Virus record (IMG/VR): IMGVR_UViG_3300037346_000402
Span: 1 to 29,202 of that record
DNA: 29,202 nucleotides
Source: a virus
Reading direction: 5' to 3' (one strand)
Position 1 is the stretch's first letter. Every line of letters starts with the position of its first letter. The notes beneath the pieces are model-generated. The model worked only from the letters and a program-made list of their open reading frames with translations, had not been told where the DNA came from and did no database searches. The translations under genes and the position numbers were made by a program. Positions 6,165 through 14,072 of this stretch are shown here, piece after piece.

Positions 6165-7913
6165 TTGGGAATCTTTAATAAAAGCAATAAAAATATTAGC
6201 AAAGCCCCTACTACTGGTAGGTTTAGGGCTTTTGTCCCACGTACCGCTACCCCTATCGCACCCGGGATATCTGTAGACTCTTTCGGCCTTGTCTATGCTG
6301 AGGCTGCCCCATACAATGCACCTAGAGGATTAACCGCCGCCGCTACTCAGATAAAAATTGGCGATAAGACCGAAGCCGAGCAGTTTAAATTTCGTAGACA
6401 GTCAGCTTCTTCATCGTGGCAGACCGAGGCTTGGGAATACTACGACGCAATCGGTGAAGTTAAATATGCGTTCAACTTAGTTGCGTCTGTTGTTTCTCGT
6501 ATTCGTCTCTATGCTGCTTCTGTAGATAATCCATCGGAAGCCCCTGTACCAGTAAATCTTTCTTCTATGATCGACCCGCAACTTGCCAGAGCCGCGGAGC
6601 GTGCTCTGTCTAGGTTGGATTCTGCATATGGAGGCCAGTCTGGACTTTTGAAAGACACCGCCCTAAACTTGCAAGTTACCGGCGAGTGTTATCTAGTTCA
6701 GGTTCCGGAAAGACTTGGAACAGGGCTACCTGAGAGCTGGGACATAAGATCTGTAGACGAGCTGCAAATAGACTCTAGGGGGAACTACATAATTAACCCA
6801 ATCCGTGAGGTTGCTGGGGGATCATCAAGTCAGGGATCAAAGAGTGCGATAAAGCTTCCTAGAGAAGCGTTCATTGGACGTATCTGGAAGTCTCACCCTC
6901 GCTACTCCTTAGAGTCCGATTCATCTCTCCGCGGTCTACTAGATCTTTGCGCAGAGCTACTACTTCTTAACCGTACCTTCCGTGCAACTGCACGTTCACG
7001 CTTGAACGCTGGTGCTCTTTACTTACCAGACGGTTTATCCGTAGCTTCGTCTCCGGACCCAGACTACCCATACGATGAAGAAGGCGAATACAATCAGCAG
7101 TACAACGCTGAAGAAGCTGCCGACGACTTCGAGGATCAACTCATCGATGCTATGACTACTCCTATCAAGGATGAAGATTCAGCAAGCGCGGTAGTTCCAC
7201 TTATTATTCGTGGTCCTGCGGAGCTTGGCGACAAGATCAAGCAGTTTAAGTTTGAGCGCTCGTTCGATGCCTCACTTGTTCAGCGTGCAGACCGAGTCCT
7301 AGAGCGTATTATGCAGGGACTAGATGTTCCAAAAGACGTCGTCACAGGACTAGCAAACGTTAAGTACTCAAACGCACTTCAGATTGATGAAGCGCTATAC
7401 AAGGCACACATCGAGCCGCTAATGCTACTTATTGTGGACGCCCTTACTGTTGTCTACTTACGTCCTTACCTAATCGCAAACGGATATGACGAAGAGTCTG
7501 TGTCTAGAATTCAGATCTGGTATGACCCAAGTCAAGTAGCAACAAGAAACGACAGGGCAACTGACGCAGATAGCGGCTTCGACAAACTGGCAGTGTCTTA
7601 CGACACTTGGAGAAGAGCTCACGGTTTCTCCGATGCAGATGCCCCTAGTCCAGCCGAACTTGCACTCCGTCTTGTGATTAATAAGGGAATGATTACCCCA
7701 GAACTTACTCAAAGTATGTTGGAGGCAGTTGCCCCAGAACTTAGAGAGCTAATTAACAAGGCAAGTCAGGCTACCTCAGTTGCGCCAATGCCTCCTGGCA
7801 TAGATCAGCTTCTATCAGGGCAACCTGTAGAGCCTGAACCTGAACCCGCTCCTCCTGCTGAAGCTGCGCCTCTTGCAGAACCAGTAATGCCGGAAGGCGG
7901 ACAACCTCAGTGA
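6165..7913 (+). CDS. Portal protein
   Basis: This 582-residue dodecameric channel protein at the head vertex is the docking site for the terminase and later the tail. Order, size and content fit: an N-terminal segment, the wing/stem region (KDTALNLQVTGECYLV), a long helical crown region with LLLNRTFRATARSRL, then DVPKDVVTGLANVKYSNALQ with a long helix behind it. The C-terminus is a Pro/Glu/Ala-rich tail (about 545-582), probably disordered. The TTG start at 6165 is supported by GGGAGA 4 bases upstream. It is followed directly by the Dps-like gene with overlapping start and stop. Confidence 0.9.
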   Translation: MGIFNKSNKNISKAPTTGRFRAFVPRTATPIAPGISVDSFGLVYAEAAPYNAPRGLTAAATQIKIGDKTEAEQFKFRRQSASSSWQTEAWEYYDAIGEVKYAFNLVASVVSRIRLYAASVDNPSEAPVPVNLSSMIDPQLARAAERALSRLDSAYGGQSGLLKDTALNLQVTGECYLVQVPERLGTGLPESWDIRSVDELQIDSRGNYIINPIREVAGGSSSQGSKSAIKLPREAFIGRIWKSHPRYSLESDSSLRGLLDLCAELLLLNRTFRATARSRLNAGALYLPDGLSVASSPDPDYPYDEEGEYNQQYNAEEAADDFEDQLIDAMTTPIKDEDSASAVVPLIIRGPAELGDKIKQFKFERSFDASLVQRADRVLERIMQGLDVPKDVVTGLANVKYSNALQIDEALYKAHIEPLMLLIVDALTVVYLRPYLIANGYDEESVSRIQIWYDPSQVATRNDRATDADSGFDKLAVSYDTWRRAHGFSDADAPSPAELALRLVINKGMITPELTQSMLEAVAPELRELINKASQATSVAPMPPGIDQLLSGQPVEPEPEPAPPAEAAPLAEPVMPEGGQPQ

Positions 7914-8368
7914 TGAACCAAACGCCTAGTGTTGACCTAGCAAAAAAACTTGCCCACTTGCTGTCTGATGTCGTGTCTCTATCTTTTATTGCTCAGGGGC
8001 ATCACTGGAATATTAAAGGTCCAAACTTTTACCAGTTTCACGAATTCTTTGCAGAGATATATGAAGACACGTCTTCCGCTATAGACCCGCTAGCCGAGAA
8101 TATAAGAAAGCTAGGATTCAACGCGCCCTACCTATTGACAGATTTTTCTGAGATGACTTGTATCAATCAGGAGAGAGTGGACGGCGATGCAGATGAATCA
8201 CTTAACTCGTTAGTTAGTGCAAATACGACTGTAACTAGTTGCTATGCTAAAGCTTTTGATATGGCAGAAAACTGTAACCAGCCTGGCATTGCAGATTTTC
8301 TTGCTGGTAGACATAACATGCACCAGAAGTGGCAGTGGCAATTAGAATCAACTTTAGGGATTAGATAA
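7910..8368 (+). CDS. dps: Dps-like ferritin
   Basis: This 152-residue four-helix protein matches the Dps/miniferritin family. Dps proteins form a 12-subunit shell that oxidises iron with peroxide and often protects DNA. Counting from the GTG at 7910, the inter-subunit iron site is visible: His32 (GHHWNIKG), His44 (FYQFHEFF), Asp59 and Glu63 (IDPLAEN), with the spacing of E. coli His51, His63, Asp78 and Glu82. The position matching E. coli Asp67 is Ala48, with Glu49 next to it, so one iron ligand is absent or shifted. There is no long lysine-rich tail. An ATG at 7913 is an alternative start. Its place between portal and head genes, overlapping the portal stop, suggests late expression with the virion proteins. 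Confidence 0.9.
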   Translation: MMNQTPSVDLAKKLAHLLSDVVSLSFIAQGHHWNIKGPNFYQFHEFFAEIYEDTSSAIDPLAENIRKLGFNAPYLLTDFSEMTCINQERVDGDADESLNSLVSANTTVTSCYAKAFDMAENCNQPGIADFLAGRHNMHQKWQWQLESTLGIR

Positions 8369-8369
8369 T

Positions 8370-9374
8370 ATGTCTTCATATTTAGATACCGTTTTTAGTG
8401 GCGGAGCTGGAGCACCAGCAGAGCTTCTTGATTTAAAGAAAGTTAAGAAAGAAACTGGAGCTGTGACTTTAGAGATTGACACTGTAACCGCTGATGTTGG
8501 AGGTTATGGCGGAGAGTGCCCACCTGCAACTCAAGACATCCAGCTAAACCTCACCAACCGACAGAATGCTATCGACAACGTTGGCTACGGACCACTTAAC
8601 CCAGCAGAACCGAACGAAGAGTTCTGGCAAGATAAAGCTGAGCGTTGGAAGACTAACATTGCAGAAGCCAAATCCGCTCGTTGCGGAACCTGCGTTTTCT
8701 TTGTTCGTACTCCAAAAATGCTTGACTGTATCGAAGAAGGCATCGGTCTAGGAAATCAAGAAGCCGAAGGCTCAATTAAAGCTGGAGAACTTGGCTACTG
8801 TAGCGCTCTCGACTTTAAGTGCGCTTCAGAGCGTACATGTAATGCTTGGGCATCAGGCGGACCAATTACAGAAGAAACAGTAACTGCTGCATCACAAGGA
8901 CCATGCTGGGATGGGTACGTTCAAGTTGGTATGAAGACTAAGGGTGGTAAAGAAGTACCTAACTGCGTGCCAGCTAGCGAAGCCTCTCTTTACGCCACCG
9001 CGGGCTCAAAGCCAGCACCTAAGAAAGACCAAGTAAAGGGCTCAGATAAGAACAAGAAAGGCTCAGCAGATACCGGTAAGGGCGTGACTTTTACAGAAGC
9101 AATTATGACGTCTCTTAAAGATAAAATGGAGACTACTAATGAAAAAGCAAAAAATGGCAGAACAACCACAATGGCTACCCTAAAAGCCGTATATCGTAGG
9201 GGTGCTGGTGCCTTTTCTACATCACATCGTCCAGATCAAAACCGAAACTCATGGGCTATGGCTAGAGTGAATGCGTACTTACATCTATTAAAGACAGGGA
9301 CCCCAAAAAACCCTAAATATACTACAGATAACGACCTGCTACCAAAGGGTCACCCAAAATCAACAAAGAAATAA
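8370..9374 (+). CDS. Cysteine-cluster protein with conserved C-terminal phage module
   Basis: This 334-residue protein has three recognisable parts. Residues 105-164 hold six cysteines (105, 108, 120, 144, 151, 157) in CGTCVFF...GYC...FKCA...TCNAWASGGP. The pattern resembles small iron-sulfur or zinc-binding proteins of the HiPIP type. Residues 179-201 hold PCWDGYVQVGMK...VPNCVP, a short cysteine-bounded motif met in many environmental phage proteins. After a lysine-rich linker comes a conserved C-terminal module (271-330, AVYRRGAGAFSTSHRP then WAMARVNAYL and NDLLPKGHP). The metal-binding role is inferred from spacing. It lies in the head gene block, so it may be a minor head or internal virion protein. 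Confidence 0.8.
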   Translation: MSSYLDTVFSGGAGAPAELLDLKKVKKETGAVTLEIDTVTADVGGYGGECPPATQDIQLNLTNRQNAIDNVGYGPLNPAEPNEEFWQDKAERWKTNIAEAKSARCGTCVFFVRTPKMLDCIEEGIGLGNQEAEGSIKAGELGYCSALDFKCASERTCNAWASGGPITEETVTAASQGPCWDGYVQVGMKTKGGKEVPNCVPASEASLYATAGSKPAPKKDQVKGSDKNKKGSADTGKGVTFTEAIMTSLKDKMETTNEKAKNGRTTTMATLKAVYRRGAGAFSTSHRPDQNRNSWAMARVNAYLHLLKTGTPKNPKYTTDNDLLPKGHPKSTKK

Positions 9375-9382
9375 AATACCTT

Positions 9383-9398
9383 AAAGTAAGGTAAAATT
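9383..9398 (+). promoter_or_regulatory. GGTAAAAT intergenic motif (copy 2), 16-base duplicated element
   Basis: AAAGTAAGGTAAAATT is identical to 21426-21441 upstream of the major capsid gene. Here it is also part of an inverted repeat, TACCTT (9377-9382) and AAGGTA (9388-9393). It lies about 50 bases before the giant modular gene. It could contain a phage-specific late promoter or an operator. Confidence 0.5.
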
Positions 9399-9447
9399 CT
9401 AGTAATATACTTTTAGCAAATACTCCTTTGCTCAGGAAGGAACAAAA

Positions 9448-12114
9448 GTGAGCCAATCGTTCGACTCCCTACTCTCTAAAATCGAGAATTACTACTCTGA
9501 TGCGGACTACACTGTCCAGGATGCAGAGCACTTATCTCGCATTGCTATATCAGAGTATGCCAACACTCAGAACTCTCTAGTTGCCTCAGCACGTCAGCTC
9601 TCAACTACGTCTGTACAGAAAATTATTGATCTTACAATCGACAAGCACATCACATCCGACCCGAGTGAGTGGATGCTTTTTGCTGCTAATGCTGTAGACA
9701 ATGTGATCAACTACTCTCACCGTGGTGTACTTGCATCCGGACTTTCTGACTTTACCGACTTACTCCCACTAGGCCACCCGTCTCGTACAAACCGCGAAGC
9801 TATTACTGCATCTGCTTTAAACCATGCAACCGCGCTTTGGGCTGCAGGAGATCCTCGCATTGCATCAGATCAGGCTAGACACGACACATACAAAGCGTAT
9901 GCAAGCAAGCCTGGTTCAGTTGAAGCAGACTATGCCTCTTTTAAACTTGCAGCTTTAGTTGCAGCCGGCTATGTTCCAGATGACATTAGTCTTCCGATAA
10001 CAGCTGCTTTCAAAATGAGCTTTGCAGAGCGTTCTGCTAGGGCAAAAGCTTTAGCCGCGGTGCGCCGCCGTGACCGTAAGCAGCGTTTCGCCGATGAGTT
10101 TGGACGCCTAAAGGGTTTCTTTAGCAGAGGCGATGGGTCTATCTTTACCGGAGACGGAAGAATTGTTGGAGCGCAAGCCGGCACAAATAACTTTGAAGTA
10201 GAGTTCACAGGCAATGAAGAAATTCCAGATGGTATCTACCCTATAGATGCTTCTAAGACCGAATCTGTAAAGGCCAGACTATCTAAGCGTGCGCTAAAAG
10301 GCATAAAAGGTGTAGACAGCATTGCTGTACCAACGAAGGGCGAGCGCGATGCTGCAATCCCCCTAGATCAGTTTCTAGCTACTAAAAAAGATGCTCCAGA
10401 AGGCTGGACTAAAGATGAAGATGGGTCTTTTACTTCTAAGTCTGGACAGACTCTACGTCAGGTAGATGCTCGCCCTGAAGGTGACTACATGTTCGAGGGT
10501 ATCGGAGAGGGTGGTGCAGAGGACTCAACAAAGCCGTTCTTTGAACTAAAAGACCGAAACGGTAAAACAATTGGTGCTGCACAAGATTGGGCTGGCGCAA
10601 ATAAAATTGCAATGACCTATGACGCTCTCGAGGAAGACAGCGACCCAACTCCAGAAGAGGCAGACCAGGACGCCAAAAAGCTCTCTGACAGAAAAATACC
10701 TAATATAGAGCGTACAGCAGATGGTTATGAGGGCGAGACAGAGAAGGCCTCAGTTAGAGTATCCAAAGAGGGAGATAAGTTTAAAGTAGAAAAAGGCGGC
10801 TTCGAGGATATTGATGTTATTTCCGGACAGTACGAATATTTCGAAAAAACACTTTTTGATACAGAAGAAGAAGCACTAGAGGACGCTGACAAGTGGCTTC
10901 GCCTATCTGAGTCGCCAAACTTTTTTGAATTCATGTACAACGACTGGTTTGAAAGTCAGGCCGACGGTCTTGACCAGGACGCCAAAGATCCTAACTGGGC
11001 AGACGAAGCAATTGATTTTGATGACCTAGATAACCAAGATAACTGGAAAGACCTAGGCGGAGGCTCCAGAGAGTACATCTCTCCAGATGGAAAACTAAAG
11101 CTAACCTTTGAGCCAGATGGCGACTCAGGCGGTGAAGGCGGCTTCGTAGACGCCTCCGGAATCGCTATCGAGTATGATGGTCAGTTTGTTGGCAGCTTTA
11201 GGGCAACCGAACGCGACCTCACATCTCCAGGAGAAGTTGCAGATGCTCTTAGTCGTAAGCTACCTGAGACCAATTTTAACCCTAATGATCTAGTAAAAGC
11301 TGATGACAGCGGAGAATACGAGTTTATCCCAGCAAGTGATGTTGGTTCTGTTTCCATTGTAAAAAAGTACAACCCTGCAACAAAGAAGCTATCTTGGGTG
11401 GTCACCAAAGACGTAGGTGACCTCATTGATGAAAATCTTGAGCACTCTTTCTTTGAGCAAAAATCCTTTGACTCTCTAGGTGACGCAAGAGCATATGCTG
11501 AAGAGTTTGCTCAGATTTTAAATGACCCGGACAAAGTTTTTGCTTTCTTAGATCAGGATTTTAGAGATAACCCACCAGGATACGATGGCTTAGATCAGGC
11601 TGCAAAATCTGTCTCCGACAGAGATAGACAGCTCGCTGACGGATATGGAATCTCTCCTCGTGTAGAGCTAGTTTACAACTCTGAGACTAAGCAGTTTGAT
11701 CGTGTGGTAAACCCAGACGAGTTTGAGGCAGACGGTGACCTCTACGACTTCGGTTCGGCAGTAGTTAACTTGTCTGAATACTCCCCTGGCAAATGGGCAG
11801 CAACTATTTTTTACGGAGATAGAGACGGTAGCGGACAAGATACCGTCGAGCTTGAGCAGTTTTTTGACAGCTCAGAAGAGGCTTTTAAGTGGGTTGCTAA
11901 TGGGTTTGGACAACAGTTTGACAGCTCTCAGGTAGCGGAAGGCATCATAGAGCGTAATAGCTCAGTTGAAATGCTAGAGTTCATTAACAGTCCTGAATAC
12001 AAAGATATTGATAAAAACTACCGTCTCTATCGCCGTAAGCCGGACAGAACAGACCTAGAAGGCTTAGATCAGGCTGCAAAATCTGTCTCCGACAGAGATA
12101 GACAGCTCGTCTGA
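9448..12114 (+). CDS. Polyvalent modular protein, first part
   Basis: This 888-residue acidic protein starts with GTG and a strong AGGAAGGA ribosome site. Residues about 1-230 are helical, ending in a basic stretch (AAVRRRDRKQRFADEFGRL). Later parts are small beta-rich modules separated by linkers of the type G-L-D-Q-x-A followed by S-D-R (for example at 10966, 11587 and 12061). Repeated modules end with F-D-(S/T)-x-x-(E/D)-A-x-x-(Y/W)-A. The frame stops at a lone TGA (12112-12114). The same frame then remains open to 13857, so the gene may be read through or may be a recently split longer gene. The final linker is a 49-base exact copy of the one at 11587. Together with the next two frames it looks like one polyvalent protein, a class thought to be carried in the virion and injected. 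Specific function is unknown. Confidence 0.8.
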   Translation: MSQSFDSLLSKIENYYSDADYTVQDAEHLSRIAISEYANTQNSLVASARQLSTTSVQKIIDLTIDKHITSDPSEWMLFAANAVDNVINYSHRGVLASGLSDFTDLLPLGHPSRTNREAITASALNHATALWAAGDPRIASDQARHDTYKAYASKPGSVEADYASFKLAALVAAGYVPDDISLPITAAFKMSFAERSARAKALAAVRRRDRKQRFADEFGRLKGFFSRGDGSIFTGDGRIVGAQAGTNNFEVEFTGNEEIPDGIYPIDASKTESVKARLSKRALKGIKGVDSIAVPTKGERDAAIPLDQFLATKKDAPEGWTKDEDGSFTSKSGQTLRQVDARPEGDYMFEGIGEGGAEDSTKPFFELKDRNGKTIGAAQDWAGANKIAMTYDALEEDSDPTPEEADQDAKKLSDRKIPNIERTADGYEGETEKASVRVSKEGDKFKVEKGGFEDIDVISGQYEYFEKTLFDTEEEALEDADKWLRLSESPNFFEFMYNDWFESQADGLDQDAKDPNWADEAIDFDDLDNQDNWKDLGGGSREYISPDGKLKLTFEPDGDSGGEGGFVDASGIAIEYDGQFVGSFRATERDLTSPGEVADALSRKLPETNFNPNDLVKADDSGEYEFIPASDVGSVSIVKKYNPATKKLSWVVTKDVGDLIDENLEHSFFEQKSFDSLGDARAYAEEFAQILNDPDKVFAFLDQDFRDNPPGYDGLDQAAKSVSDRDRQLADGYGISPRVELVYNSETKQFDRVVNPDEFEADGDLYDFGSAVVNLSEYSPGKWAATIFYGDRDGSGQDTVELEQFFDSSEEAFKWVANGFGQQFDSSQVAEGIIERNSSVEMLEFINSPEYKDIDKNYRLYRRKPDRTDLEGLDQAAKSVSDRDRQLV
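11587..11635 (+). repeat. 49-base direct repeat, copy 1
   Basis: This segment encodes the linker GLDQAAKSVSDRDRQL. It is identical to 12061-12109. Downstream of copy 1 the sequence continues as A-D-G-Y-G. Downstream of copy 2 one extra T is followed by the TGA stop. Confidence 0.85.
12061..12109 (+). repeat. 49-base direct repeat, copy 2
   Basis: This copy is identical to 11587-11635 and ends 2 bases before the in-frame TGA at 12112. It marks a recent duplication of a linker, or a recombination joint, exactly where the giant frame is broken. Confidence 0.85.
12112..12114 (+). other. Lone in-frame TGA between two halves of a giant frame
   Basis: The frame 9448-13857 is continuous apart from this one TGA. 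The next frame has no ribosome binding site before its ATG codons (12157, 12172, 12238). Other genes here end at TGA (3104, 3959, 5866, 7911), so the standard code is in use. Read-through, coupled re-initiation or a decay mutation would each fit. Confidence 0.6.
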
Positions 12115-12156
12115 GAAGCACTAATCGCTAAACTTCGCCTGTCACCAGTAAAAATA

Positions 12157-13857
12157 ATGCCCGCACAATTGATGAGAAGAGACCTAGAAGGCCTCGACCA
12201 AAACGCTCCAGAGCCCCTCTCAGCGGGCTGGAAAACCATGGACGAGGACGAAAAGGCAGACATAATAGAGTCGGTCTCCGATTACATCGGCGAGTGGGCA
12301 GAGTCTAATCCTGCAGAGTTTTACACCAACTGGGCTAGATTCGCTTTAGATTCTTACTACAATCCTGACGGCGTAAGAGCATTTGAGAAGCCATATATCT
12401 ATGCTGAAAACTACATGGACTATTTGGCCGACAATGACCCAGAAATGATAGATGTTATTTCTGAAAAACTGGCCTCACCCGGCCTCGACCAAAACGCTCC
12501 AACCAAGCCTCTTTCAGATAAGCAGTTAGAGCCTGCATCAGATGCTCAGTATAACTTCTTACAGAGTTTGGTTGAATCAAAAATGGATGTCGATGCTGAC
12601 ACAATTAAAGCCGTTGAAGAAGCAGCTGGAAATAAGAACCTAAGCAAGGCTCAGGCTGGAGCTCTAATTGGAAAGCTTCGTGCACTTGGTGACAAGGAAA
12701 ACTTAGGTCCTTACGGTAAGCCTTCTCAGAAGATGATTGACTCTGTAAACCGAGATGTTTACGCTAAGGGATTGTCTGACGAAGATAGGGACGCGATTCT
12801 ACAGGATCTAAACTCTCTGTCGAAGGGCGAGGTTTCTAGCATCATAAGTCAGCTTAAAGAGATGCCAAATGTTCTAGGCGGATTAGATAACTACATAAGT
12901 TCTCTTGTTGAAGCCGGAGATATAGAAGCACTTAAGCGTCTACGTTCAGACCCTCGTAATGAGAACTCCTTTACAAACCTAGATCAGTCTATTGCTGGTC
13001 TAGAGTCTGGAGACACTTCGGGATTGGACCAGGCAGCTTCATCAAACGAGCAGTCCGGCCCTCTTTACGATAAGGAAGAAGTTTCTGACTTATTGGATGA
13101 AATAGAAGCAGCAGAAGAGTCCAACGAGATTGGCAATACTTTCCTTCCAAAAGGCCTACTAAACGACTTTGATCCAGAAAGCGTCGGAGACGCAGCCGCT
13201 CTATACGACGAGCTAAATGACGCCATCCCTAATGTAGGTTCATCCGGCACGCTGGGAGCAAAACTAACAGAGATAGCTAAAAACCTACTAGAGAGTATCA
13301 AATCTAGACTCGGCACTATTGAGTTTGCAAAGCGTGACAGAGACGACCTAGGAAGTAGTTCTAAGTTCGATAAAGCAGTAGACGATCTAAATAATTTTGT
13401 TGACTACTACTACCCACTTAAGGCTAGTTCTGATATGGAGAACGATCCTGATGGCGGCAGCGTTGGAGATGTTAGAGGTGGTGGTTGGGAGGCCTCTGTC
13501 AGGTTTAACGAGGAGACTGGCAAGTGGGAAGCAAATATAACCTCACCCGGTCAGGTTTCTGAGAGCTATGGTCAAGAGTTTGATGATCAGGGGGACGCCG
13601 CTGACTATGCATCCGCTGAGCTATATAAGAACAACCGTGAGGCTCTAGACACTGCTACTAATGTGTTATCTGACGGTGGCATGGACTCTCTTATCAGCGA
13701 GTACGGCGATAATCCAGCTGAACTAGCTAATGTCCTAGAAGGTATTATTGAATGGCTTCAGGGCACAAAGCGAGGACAGGCCGAGGAAGTTGCTAGAGCT
13801 TTAAGTGAAGTTGTAGATAGACTTCGTGAAACCTCAACGCCAAACCCAAAAGCGTAG
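12157..13857 (+). CDS. Polyvalent modular protein, second part
   Basis: This 566-residue frame is in the same phase as the one before it and is open from 12115. I give the first ATG, which has no ribosome site. It starts with two short helical modules, each preceded by a GLDQNA linker encoded by an identical 21-base segment (12190-12210 and 12481-12501). A module of the type SDAQYNFLQSLV...LSKAQAGALIGKL follows (about residues 125-185), a small helical domain also met in actinobacterial and phage DNA-related proteins. The last third contains one more beta module (WEASVRFNEETGKWEA...). It ends at a TAG (13855-13857) that overlaps a -1 frameshift signal leading into the next frame, so it is probably internal to a larger product. 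Confidence 0.75.
   Translation: MPAQLMRRDLEGLDQNAPEPLSAGWKTMDEDEKADIIESVSDYIGEWAESNPAEFYTNWARFALDSYYNPDGVRAFEKPYIYAENYMDYLADNDPEMIDVISEKLASPGLDQNAPTKPLSDKQLEPASDAQYNFLQSLVESKMDVDADTIKAVEEAAGNKNLSKAQAGALIGKLRALGDKENLGPYGKPSQKMIDSVNRDVYAKGLSDEDRDAILQDLNSLSKGEVSSIISQLKEMPNVLGGLDNYISSLVEAGDIEALKRLRSDPRNENSFTNLDQSIAGLESGDTSGLDQAASSNEQSGPLYDKEEVSDLLDEIEAAEESNEIGNTFLPKGLLNDFDPESVGDAAALYDELNDAIPNVGSSGTLGAKLTEIAKNLLESIKSRLGTIEFAKRDRDDLGSSSKFDKAVDDLNNFVDYYYPLKASSDMENDPDGGSVGDVRGGGWEASVRFNEETGKWEANITSPGQVSESYGQEFDDQGDAADYASAELYKNNREALDTATNVLSDGGMDSLISEYGDNPAELANVLEGIIEWLQGTKRGQAEEVARALSEVVDRLRETSTPNPKA
12190..12501 (+). repeat. Duplicated GLDQNAP linker, 21-base identity
   Basis: The 21 bases at 12190-12210 and 12481-12501 are identical. 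They encode GLDQNAP and bracket a module of about 90 residues. A related form (GLDQGAP) recurs at 13887, after the frame change. Confidence 0.7.
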
Positions 13858-13874
13858 CCCCCAAAAAGGGGGCT
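13845..13874 (+). promoter_or_regulatory. Candidate -1 ribosomal frameshift signal
   Basis: In the frame of 12157-13857 the sequence C CCA AAA (13845-13851) fits the -1 slippery pattern X XXY YYZ. The stop TAG follows 4 bases later. A hairpin with stem AGCCCCC (13856-13862) and GGGGGCT (13868-13874) and an AAAAA loop begins inside the stop codon. A slip of one base back enters the frame that runs to 16637. That frame is open from 13830, and its first ATG, GTG or TTG is only at 14073. The spacer to the stem (4 bases) is a little shorter than usual. Confidence 0.65.
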
Positions 13875-14072
13875 GACGACAGCGTTGGCCTAGACCAAGG
13901 CGCTCCAAACGCCCAGGCCTTATATAAAACAGTTCGTGACCTAAAGCCAGGCGACTCTGTATACAAAATTAACTCCTATGAGATCGGCACTGTAAAAAGT
14001 AATACAGGACAAAAGGAGGGTGGTTCAATTGAGTACACAGACGGTACAAACCAACGTTACTCAAACCGCCAG

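Noticed and set aside
12112-12114. Recoding of TGA as tryptophan throughout the genome
   Set aside because: Several neighbouring genes use TGA as stop with tight ATGA-type overlaps to the next gene, which needs TGA to be a stop.
13858-13872. C5-A5-G5 homopolymer runs as the slippage or sequencing-error site
   Set aside because: The upstream frame already stops at 13855-13857, before these runs, so a slip or indel inside them cannot join the frames. They form the hairpin instead. An indel in the preceding A4 run remains possible.
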